In this document: positions 1 through 4,831 of the stretch, in pieces
How the letters are laid out: each line of letters opens with the position of its first letter
Numbering within the stretch: the first letter of the stretch is position 1
NCBI GenBank assembly: GCA_028701435.1
Contig: JAQVQT010000118.1
Coordinates: forward strand, 1 to 5,882
Length of the DNA stretch: 5,882 nt
Direction: 5' to 3'
From: Smithellaceae bacterium
GTDB taxonomy: Bacteria > Desulfobacterota > Syntrophia > Syntrophales > Smithellaceae
Notes under the pieces: model-generated
Database searches by the model: none
Told to the model about the DNA's origin: nothing
What the model saw: only the letters and a program-made list of their open reading frames with translations
Position numbers and translations under genes: made by a program

Positions 1-22
1 ACAAATCATGCAAAAAATCCAT
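1..22 (-). CDS. Start of a DUF5989-like small membrane protein (partial, runs off the left edge)
   Basis: Only the first seven codons are in the window, reading M-D-F-L-H-D-L on the minus strand from the ATG at 22-20. A good Shine-Dalgarno sequence lies six bases upstream, and the gene begins 16 bases after the stop of the SxtJ-family gene. Small proteins of the DUF5989 family, about 50 residues with one membrane segment, commonly begin with a similar M-x-F-L-x-x-L pattern and commonly follow sxtJ-like genes. The identification rests on that position and these few residues, so it is tentative. That a gene starts here is better supported than its family. A competing ATG at 26-24 gives only six codons before a stop and is rejected. 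Confidence 0.5.
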
Positions 23-28
23 GCATCT

Positions 29-34
29 CTCCTC
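29..34 (-). promoter_or_regulatory. Ribosome binding site GAGGAG for the partial leftmost gene
   Basis: On the minus strand GAGGAG lies six bases before the ATG at 22-20. This is the best Shine-Dalgarno sequence near the left edge, and it is the main reason for calling a gene start there. It sits between the stop codon of the SxtJ-family gene (39-41) and the new start, as expected for the second gene of an operon. Confidence 0.6.
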
Positions 35-38
35 GTTT

Positions 39-455
39 TCAGTATGGGTGTTGAATGTCTTCGGATGTGAACTCATGGTCCCGCGTCCGGAAAACGGAGG
101 ATCCGTCTTTTTTCCACATCTTTAACCTCATGGAATCTTTGCCCATGGCCCGCCGGATCAACCCGACGGGAAGCACCAGGACCAGAAAGATGACACCCAG
201 AATGACCCGGGACATGACCGATCCCAGCAGATGGGAAAAGCCCAGCCATATTCCGGCGACCGGTCTGAATGCCCCAGGCCAGATCATGTTGACCAGCAGA
301 AGAACAATGGCCAGGCCGTAACAAAACCGAACGTCCGCGAAAAAGGCGACAAGCAAGCAGATCAACACCATCGCCATGCCTGTGTCTTTGGCCTGATCGT
401 TTGTTATCGTCGCGGGGAAGGGTCCCCGGAATTTGTCAAGGATCCCGGAAGTCAT
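39..455 (-). CDS. SxtJ-family membrane protein
   Basis: The protein has 138 residues and is predicted integral to the membrane. Hydrophobic segments lie at about residues 27-42, 44-59 and 84-100, and the tail is basic and polar. The core F-R-P (63-65), the G-x-x-x-S-R-V-I-L-G stretch (78-87), L-P-V-G-L-I-R-R (95-102) and G-K-D-S-M-R-L-K (105-112) match the SxtJ family as I know it, where a short hydrophobic hairpin is followed by a third helix and a G-K-D-x-x-R motif. The family is named after a gene of the saxitoxin cluster; its biochemical role is not established. It usually sits beside DUF5989 and a carbamoyltransferase in polysaccharide loci. The ATG at 455 is the first start after an in-frame TAA, but its Shine-Dalgarno sequence is poor (AAAGAAA-like). 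The gene is transcribed away from the GT2 gene at 688 and appears to head an operon leaving the window on the left. Confidence 0.8.
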   Translation of the reverse strand: MTSGILDKFRGPFPATITNDQAKDTGMAMVLICLLVAFFADVRFCYGLAIVLLLVNMIWPGAFRPVAGIWLGFSHLLGSVMSRVILGVIFLVLVLPVGLIRRAMGKDSMRLKMWKKDGSSVFRTRDHEFTSEDIQHPY

Positions 456-500
456 ATTTCTTTCATATTCTTGGTTTCCGGTTATTCCGGATTAATACGG

Positions 501-530
501 CCTATAACACTTTTTTTTGCCGGTCGGCAA
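501..530 (-). promoter_or_regulatory. Candidate extended -10 promoter for the SxtJ-family gene
   Basis: On the minus strand TTGCCG (530-525) is followed after 18 bases by TATAGG (506-501), which is preceded by TG-T as in extended -10 promoters. Each hexamer matches the sigma70 consensus at four of six positions. Transcription would start near 494, giving a leader of about 40 bases before the ATG at 455. The assignment is by eye only. Confidence 0.35.
517..530. repeat. Inverted repeat TTGCCG-GT-CGGCAA, possible operator
   Basis: Perfect six-base arms (517-522 and 525-530) flank a two-base centre. The T-run (511-518) lies before the hairpin on the plus strand and becomes an A-run after it on the minus strand, so it is not an intrinsic terminator on either strand. 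Because the dyad covers the candidate -35 box of the leftward promoter, a repressor or activator site is a reasonable guess. Confidence 0.35.
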
Positions 531-594
531 GACATTCCTTGCAGGCGGGGCCGGTTTGCCGGGGAATAGCGAAGCGCGCGCGGAAAGCCAGCCG

Positions 595-610
595 ATTTCA
601 TTTTTGAAAT
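595..610. repeat. Inverted repeat ATTTCA-TTTT-TGAAAT upstream of the GT2 promoter
   Basis: Perfect six-base arms at 595-600 and 605-610 surround four T residues. The dyad is AT-rich and ends 22 bases before the -10 box of the candidate rightward promoter. It could be a protein-binding site or chance in an AT-rich patch. It lacks the GC stem and trailing T-run of a terminator. Confidence 0.3.
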
Positions 611-622
611 AGGTTTTCCGCC

Positions 623-638
623 GCACATGTGCTAGTAT
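623..638 (+). promoter_or_regulatory. Extended -10 promoter with overlapping palindrome, upstream of the GT2 gene
   Basis: TGC-TAGTAT (630-638) fits an extended -10 element, with four of six matches in the hexamer. No convincing -35 box lies at the usual distance; TTGAAA at 604-609 is too far away (23 bases). The ten-base perfect palindrome GCACATGTGC (623-632) overlaps the TG of the element, so a regulator bound there could block polymerase. The predicted transcript start is near 645, giving a leader of about 43 bases to the ATG at 688. Confidence 0.4.
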
Positions 639-687
639 CGGCTCAAATAAAAACCACGAACCGTGAACCTTTTTTCGATAAAATATT

Positions 688-1542
688 ATGGATGTTTCCG
701 TCATCATTGTTTCCTATAATACGGCTGACCTGACGATTAAGTGCCTTGCATCCGTTCGCGCAGCCGCGGGCAAAAAGGAAATTTTCGTGGTGGACAACGC
801 CTCGACCGACGGGAGTGCCGCCGCCATAGGCAAACAGTTTCCGGAAATCACGTTGATCGAAAATCCGCAAAACATGGGTTTCGGCGCAGCCAATAACCGG
901 GCGCTGAAAATCTGCCGGGGCCGCTACGTGGTCTTTCTGAACCCCGACACGGTCGTGCGGCCCGGCACTCTGTCCCGGGCCGTCTCGTATATGGACGCGC
1001 ATCCGGATGTCGGCCTAGCCGGTGCAAGGATTCTTAACCCGGACGGGTCCCCTCAGGAATCGATCTCCTGGCGCTATCCGGGAGAAAAATTCGCAAAAAG
1101 TGAAACAAAAGGTCTGCCCGGAAAGATCGCCTGCGTTCTGGGCGCTTTCATGATTGCCCGCAGGCCGCTGATTGACGAGCTGGGCGGTTTTGACGAGGAC
1201 TTCTTTCTTTATGGAGAAGACGAGGACCTGGCCTGGCGCATCCGCGAAAAAGGCTTTTCCATCGGCTATATTGAAGAAACGGAAGTGCTTCACTGGGGCG
1301 GCCAAAGCGAGGCCCGAACGCCGCCGCCGGAGCTCTTTGAAAAAAAACTCCGCGCGGAATATCTGTTTTATGCCAAGCATTACCAGCCGCAAACCATCGC
1401 CCGAATCAAACGCTCGCAGCGGCGAAAAGCGATTTACCGACTCATCACGCTTTGGCTGACGACCCCTTTTTCCCGGGACCGACAGGCCCATGAAAACAAG
1501 ACACGATGCTACCGGCTGGTACTGGCGATGACCCGGTCCTGA
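688..1542 (+). CDS. Family 2 glycosyltransferase (WbbL/rhamnosyltransferase type)
   Basis: The 284-residue protein would transfer a sugar from a nucleotide-activated donor to a growing cell-surface glycan at the cytoplasmic face of the membrane. It shows a complete GT-A fold signature: V-S-V-I-I-V-S-Y-N at 3-11, V-V-D-N-A-S-T-D-G-S at 34-43 with donor-binding D36, N-x-G-F-G-A-A-N-N at 62-70, the DxD-like N-P-D-T at 85-88, G-G-F-D-E at 166-170, and the acidic catalytic stretch Y-G-E-D-E-D-L at 175-181, followed by H202. Length is near that of WbbL-like rhamnosyltransferases (about 260-310). There is no membrane segment; the basic, amphipathic C-terminus (about 208-284) could associate with the membrane. 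An in-frame TAA at 679-681 precedes ATG 688, so this start is firm, although no Shine-Dalgarno sequence is visible in the AT-rich leader. The sugar specificity cannot be read from the sequence; rhamnose is only the commonest annotation. Confidence 0.9.
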   Translation: MDVSVIIVSYNTADLTIKCLASVRAAAGKKEIFVVDNASTDGSAAAIGKQFPEITLIENPQNMGFGAANNRALKICRGRYVVFLNPDTVVRPGTLSRAVSYMDAHPDVGLAGARILNPDGSPQESISWRYPGEKFAKSETKGLPGKIACVLGAFMIARRPLIDELGGFDEDFFLYGEDEDLAWRIREKGFSIGYIEETEVLHWGGQSEARTPPPELFEKKLRAEYLFYAKHYQPQTIARIKRSQRRKAIYRLITLWLTTPFSRDRQAHENKTRCYRLVLAMTRS

Positions 1543-1559
1543 AAAACCGGCGGTGCCGG
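1542..1559 (-). terminator. Hairpin with T-tract oriented to the minus strand, at the end of the GT2 gene
   Basis: On the minus strand CCGGC-ACC-GCCGG (1559-1547) is followed at once by five T residues (1546-1542), the arrangement of an intrinsic terminator. On the plus strand the same hairpin follows the GT2 stop codon but lacks a clean T-run (CCAGAATCTTCTT follows), so it would work poorly for the GT2 transcript. No minus-strand gene ends here, so it may stop antisense transcription or only protect the GT2 mRNA 3' end. The structure is clear; its function is inferred. Confidence 0.4.
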
Positions 1560-1570
1560 CCAGAATCTTC

Positions 1571-1599
1571 TTGACACCCGCTGGGGGACTTCCTATCAT
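1571..1599 (+). promoter_or_regulatory. Near-consensus sigma70 promoter for the SGNH / GT-D / GT-B unit
   Basis: TTGACA (1571-1576, perfect consensus) is followed after exactly 17 bases by TATCAT (1594-1599, five of six matches). Transcription should start near 1606, leaving a leader of about 48 bases before the ATG at 1654. The box lies in the 111-base gap after the GT2 gene and would let the three downstream genes be transcribed independently of it. It is one of the two strongest promoters visible in the window. Confidence 0.65.
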
Positions 1600-1653
1600 G
1601 CGCTTACTGACCGTTTCAGCATATTCTTCGGATGCGAGGCTCGGAAAATTTCC

Positions 1654-2676
1654 ATGAAAACAGCCGTCAAGGTTATTGCAATCAATCTGATCGGCGTCCT
1701 GATCATCCTAGCGCTCCACGAAGGCTTCCTCTTCGCTCTGATCCGCCACCCGGATCTGTTGAGAAAGTGTCCGATGGGGCTCAGAAACAGCATTGGCTAC
1801 CTGTACAACAATGGAGACCGGCGCATCATCCAGTTTTCACCCGACTGCGCGAGGTTTGACGAAAATCTCGGCTACACGCTTAACCCGGGCCAGTGCGTCT
1901 TCTCGGGAAACGAATTCAGCAACACGTACCGGATCAACAGCGCCGGGCTCAGAGACGACGAGTCATCGCTGGATCATCCCGAGATCATCGTCACCGGGGA
2001 CTCTTTTGCCATGGGATGGGGCGTGGAACAGGAGGAAACCTACGCACAGCTCCTTGAGAGAAAGACACGACTGCGGGTTCTGAACGCGGCGATCTCTTCC
2101 TACGGCACCGCCCGGGAGATGCTGGCGCTCAGAAGAATCCCGACGGACAGGCTCCGCTACCTGATCATCCAGTATTGCGAAAACGACCGGGAGGAAAATC
2201 TGTCTTTTTACCAGAACGGCAACACGCTCAATACCATGAGCGCCGATCAGTACCGGCAATACGCGGCGCTGGATGCCCGCGACAAATCCTATTTTCCGGG
2301 GAAATATCTGAAAATGCAGATCGAAAAGCGCGTAAAGGAGAGCGGGCAGAAGAAATCCCAGGCATCCAAACCCGTGGACCTAGACGAGGTCGATCTGTTC
2401 ATCAACGCCATCACGCAAAGCGGCGTGAATCTGAAAAGCGTTCAGCTCATTGTCTTCGTGATGAACGGCCGGATCGCCGACGACAACCGGGCGTTCCCGG
2501 CGGCGTTGAAGAAGAAGATCGCCGACGGCAACTACCCTGATTATATCCGCCGGATGATTGTTCTGGACCTTTCAGACGCTTTGAACGAGAGCAATTTTTA
2601 TGTCCTCGACGACCACATGAACCGTTCCGGCCACGAGATCGTCGTGGATGTTCTTTATCAAACCCTATCCCGTTGA
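1654..2676 (+). CDS. Membrane-anchored SGNH/GDSL hydrolase-like protein
   Basis: The protein has 340 residues. An N-terminal hydrophobic segment (about 7-30, after K2 and K6) with no clear cleavage site suggests a signal anchor that places the rest in the periplasm. The stretch Y-x-L-N-P-G (74-79) and I-N-S-A-G-L-R (94-100) leads into the block I motif G-D-S-F (115-118) with nucleophile S117. N177-D178 could be the block III asparagine region, and D319-x-H321-x-N-x-x-G-H327 near the end supplies the other catalytic residues. SGNH proteins of this layout in polysaccharide loci act as O-acyl esterases or acyltransferases on sugars; which applies here cannot be seen. The middle (about 222-245) is K/Q-rich and probably variable. 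The frame is open back to the GT2 stop, but ATG 1654 is the first usable start. Its Shine-Dalgarno sequence is weak (GAGG at 1636-1639, 14 bases away). It is the first gene of a three-gene unit. Confidence 0.75.
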   Translation: MKTAVKVIAINLIGVLIILALHEGFLFALIRHPDLLRKCPMGLRNSIGYLYNNGDRRIIQFSPDCARFDENLGYTLNPGQCVFSGNEFSNTYRINSAGLRDDESSLDHPEIIVTGDSFAMGWGVEQEETYAQLLERKTRLRVLNAAISSYGTAREMLALRRIPTDRLRYLIIQYCENDREENLSFYQNGNTLNTMSADQYRQYAALDARDKSYFPGKYLKMQIEKRVKESGQKKSQASKPVDLDEVDLFINAITQSGVNLKSVQLIVFVMNGRIADDNRAFPAALKKKIADGNYPDYIRRMIVLDLSDALNESNFYVLDDHMNRSGHEIVVDVLYQTLSR

Positions 2677-2690
2677 GGCGATCCCTCCCT

Positions 2691-2695
2691 AAGGA
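2691..2695 (+). promoter_or_regulatory. Ribosome binding site AAGGA of the GT-D gene
   Basis: AAGGA lies 11 bases before the ATG at 2707, inside the 30-base gap after the SGNH gene. It supports that start and shows no room for a separate promoter, so the gene is most likely co-transcribed with the SGNH gene. Confidence 0.5.
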
Positions 2696-2706
2696 AACTT
2701 AAACCC

Positions 2707-3645
2707 ATGCAAAAAAAACAACCAAAGCAAACACGATATCTGGAAGATCTCATTTTCCGGGGAGAGTTTCGTTTTCATCACCTGGCCGTCGCGGGCATCG
2801 ATAACGAGGCGGTGGCGCGGATTTTTTCCCCCGCCATTCTCCGGGAGGAATACTGTTTGTTTGCCAACGCCATCGCCGATGGCGACGGGTATTTCCGGAT
2901 GCTTCATGAACGGCTGACCGCCGCTCTGGAGAAAAGACAGCCGCTGCCGGTGGTCCGCTTTGCCGACGGGGAATATGCCTTCTACCGGGGCAGTCTGGAC
3001 TGCAACGGTCTTTACAAGCAGGCCCAGTCCGTCGAAGCCATTGAAAAGGCAATGCCGATGCACCTCGATACGATGATCCGCCTGGCGGACCACGGTCTTT
3101 TGGCGCCGCTGATTTTCCCAGGTAATTCGCAGGCGCCCGCCAACGACAGATTTTTTTTCAGGAAACAAAAACGCGATTCCACCGCAGCGGTGTTTCTAAA
3201 TTTCCTGCGCGACCACGGCATCGGACTGACGGCGGAGAATTGCGTGCCGTTTTATGTGGTCTATGCGTACCTGAGTTCGCCTGTTTTTGCCGCCGCCATG
3301 AACGGCCGGAAGGTTTGCATTCTGAATTCGGATTGCAACGAAGACAGCTGCAGAACCTGGTTTGCCCGGCAAAACAGCGTTCCGGAACTGTCCTTTGTGG
3401 ATATTCCGAAGGAATACGCGGCCACCCACTGGGAAGAATACAGAAAGCCGGTTCTTGATGGGATTCCAGCCGGCACCGAGCTGTGCATTGTCGGCGCGGG
3501 TGTCGGCGCGTTGCTGATCTGCGGAGATGTCTCGCAGGCGCTATGTGTCCCGGCCATCGACGCGGGGCATGTCCTGAACATGATGAACAACCGGGTGGAC
3601 AAGTCCAACGGCGCGCGCCTCTATACGCTGAGAAAATCCCAATGA
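2707..3645 (+). CDS. Putative GT-D fold glycosyltransferase (DUF1792-like)
   Basis: This 312-residue cytosolic protein shows the signature of the GT-D (DUF1792) family. V-R-F-A-D-G-E (83-89) resembles the family's R-F-G-D-G-E, whose DxE pair binds the metal of the nucleotide-sugar donor; here D87 and E89 are kept. Near the C-terminus C-I-V-G-A-G-V-G-A (260-268) and A-I-D-A-G-H (283-288) match the family's Rossmann-like glycine-rich turn and terminal D-x-G-H motif. Residues 1-80 are a less conserved N-terminal extension. Characterised GT-D enzymes add hexoses to bacterial surface glycoproteins; the donor and acceptor here are unknown. There is no signal peptide or membrane helix. The gene is 30 bases after the SGNH gene, and its TGA overlaps the next ATG, so the three are probably one transcript. 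The family assignment is from motifs only and the protein looks divergent. Confidence 0.65.
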   Translation: MQKKQPKQTRYLEDLIFRGEFRFHHLAVAGIDNEAVARIFSPAILREEYCLFANAIADGDGYFRMLHERLTAALEKRQPLPVVRFADGEYAFYRGSLDCNGLYKQAQSVEAIEKAMPMHLDTMIRLADHGLLAPLIFPGNSQAPANDRFFFRKQKRDSTAAVFLNFLRDHGIGLTAENCVPFYVVYAYLSSPVFAAAMNGRKVCILNSDCNEDSCRTWFARQNSVPELSFVDIPKEYAATHWEEYRKPVLDGIPAGTELCIVGAGVGALLICGDVSQALCVPAIDAGHVLNMMNNRVDKSNGARLYTLRKSQ

Positions 3646-4820
3646 ACGATCCGCTGAAACCTTATCGTCGCCGGTTCCGTCTTTGGAACAACGAACGAAA
3701 ACTCCGCAGGGAGCAGTGCGGCTACGCGGCAAAATTCCGAAAGATGAAGCTTCGCCTTTCCGGTAACGACGAGCTGCGGCACGAGCTGAAAGCGGTTTTC
3801 CCCCATCTGACGCCCAGACCGGTCGGAAAAATTCGCACGATCGCGATTTATCATCATTACAACTGGGAAAACCATGCGCTGATTCCGGCGCTGGAAAAAT
3901 TCGGCCCGGTGCGCCACTATGACTGGTTTGACGAATTCAACCATCAGAACAAAGACTGGCGCCGGACGGGCAAAAAGCGCTTGAATCGGGCTCTTCCGGA
4001 AAAAATCCATCAGTGGATGGAGCAGGAGCCGGCGGATTTCATTTTCATGTACGTCACCGGAGAGCTGATCGATCCCGAAACGCTGGCGGCCCTGCGCGGC
4101 TTGGGCGTTCCGATGGCCAACATGGGGCACGACGACAAGCGGCTGTTCGTGGGAAAAGTCCGCGGCGGTCTGGCGTTCGGCGCGCGGGATATCTGCAGGT
4201 ATTTCGATCTGTACTGGACCAGCACCGAAGACGCGCTCATGAAATACCGGGTGGAAGGCGCAAGGCCGATTTACATGCCGGAAGCGGCAAATCCGGAAAT
4301 CCACAAACCCTATGACCTGGAAAAAACCATCGACGTTTCCTTTGTCGGACAGCGCTACGGCAACCGCGAAGAGGTGATTCGCGAACTGCAGCGGAGCGGC
4401 ATAGCCGTCCAGGCCTACGGCTACGGCTGGCCCAACGGGCCGCTGGAAATCGAGGACATGGTCAAACTGTATTCCCGAAGCAAAATCAACCTCGGGTTCG
4501 GCGGGGTGGAGGGACACCGGAACACGTTTTGCCTCAAAGGGCGCGATTTTGAGATTCCGATGAGCGGCGGGCTCTACCTGACGGAAGACCACCCGGAATT
4601 GGCCAACGCATTTAAACCCGGAGAGGAGATTCTCACCTACACCGGCATGAATGACCTGACGGGGAAAATCCGACATTACCTGCAACACGAAGACGAAGCG
4701 GAAGCCATTCGAAGAAAAGGACGAGAACGCGCCTTGCGCGATCACACATGGGAGGCGCGTTTTGCCAGAATTCTCCGCTTGCTGGGCCTGCTCTCGCCGG
4801 AAAGCCCCAAGGGTCAGTGA
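3642..4820 (+). CDS. CgeB-like group 1 glycosyltransferase (GT-B fold)
   Basis: The 392-residue protein has the two-domain layout of CgeB-like / Glyco_trans_1_2 enzymes. The N-terminal domain (about 64-220) includes I-A-I-Y-H-H-Y-N (67-74) and M-A-N-M-G-H-D-D. A linker F-V-G-Q-R-Y-G-N-R begins the donor-binding domain (about 230-392). That domain contains S-K-I-N-L-G-F (280-286), the loop G-R-D-F-E-I-P-M-S-G-G (300-310) with E304 in the nucleotide-sugar pocket, E315-D316, and the final R-x-H-T-W-x-x-R helix (H368-W370). The very basic start (residues 8-38) could bind membrane or nucleic acid. It most likely transfers a sugar in the cytosol to the same glycan as its neighbours. ATG 3642 is chosen because it overlaps the upstream TGA as ATGA, the usual sign of translational coupling, and yields a family-typical length. 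A GTG at 3483 would add 53 residues but lies deep inside the preceding gene. Donor and acceptor are unknown. Confidence 0.85.
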   Translation: MNDPLKPYRRRFRLWNNERKLRREQCGYAAKFRKMKLRLSGNDELRHELKAVFPHLTPRPVGKIRTIAIYHHYNWENHALIPALEKFGPVRHYDWFDEFNHQNKDWRRTGKKRLNRALPEKIHQWMEQEPADFIFMYVTGELIDPETLAALRGLGVPMANMGHDDKRLFVGKVRGGLAFGARDICRYFDLYWTSTEDALMKYRVEGARPIYMPEAANPEIHKPYDLEKTIDVSFVGQRYGNREEVIRELQRSGIAVQAYGYGWPNGPLEIEDMVKLYSRSKINLGFGGVEGHRNTFCLKGRDFEIPMSGGLYLTEDHPELANAFKPGEEILTYTGMNDLTGKIRHYLQHEDEAEAIRRKGRERALRDHTWEARFARILRLLGLLSPESPKGQ

Positions 4821-4823
4821 CCC
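4811..4823. repeat. Hairpin GGGTC-AGT-GACCC between convergent genes
   Basis: This perfect 13-base dyad covers the TGA of the CgeB-like gene (4818-4820) and lies nine bases from the folD stop. Neither strand has a clear T-run after it, so a classical intrinsic terminator is not supported. It could still stabilise or help end both converging transcripts, and no better terminator is visible in the 11-base gap. Confidence 0.35.
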
Positions 4824-4831
4824 GAACCCTC

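Noticed and set aside
511..530. T8 run next to TTGCCG-GT-CGGCAA as an intrinsic terminator
   Set aside because: The T-run precedes the hairpin on the plus strand and is an A-run after it on the minus strand, so the order is wrong on both strands.
655..675. CACG-AAC-CGTG hairpin followed by six T residues in the GT2 leader, as a possible attenuator
   Set aside because: The stem has only four base pairs and is separated from the T-run by four bases, too weak to call a terminator.
1015..1599. 194-codon minus-strand ORF opposite the GT2 gene
   Set aside because: It is antisense to conserved GT2 motifs, shows no domain signature, and would be read through the terminator-like hairpin at 1542-1559.
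1540..1653. Single TGA separating GT2 and SGNH genes that share a reading frame (37 open codons between)
   Set aside because: The intervening bases hold a promoter and hairpin and encode no recognisable peptide. The shared frame is a one-in-three coincidence and gives no evidence of a stop-codon read-through fusion.
1598..1657. 19-codon plus-strand ORF (begins M-R-L-L-T-V-S) ending in an ATGA overlap with the SGNH start
   Set aside because: Its ATG overlaps the -10 box of the strong promoter at 1571-1599, so the main transcript would begin after it. It could be a remnant of a glycosyltransferase start or a coupling ORF on GT2 read-through RNA, but nothing else supports it.
3483..3641. GTG-started upstream extension of the CgeB-like gene
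   Set aside because: It would overlap the GT-D gene by more than 150 bases, encodes Cys/Arg-rich out-of-frame sequence, and is inferior to the ATGA-coupled ATG at 3642.
3621..4745. 374-codon minus-strand ORF opposite the CgeB-like gene
   Set aside because: It has no recognisable motifs, lies antisense to a gene with clear family signatures, and is explained by third-position GC bias keeping the opposite frame open.
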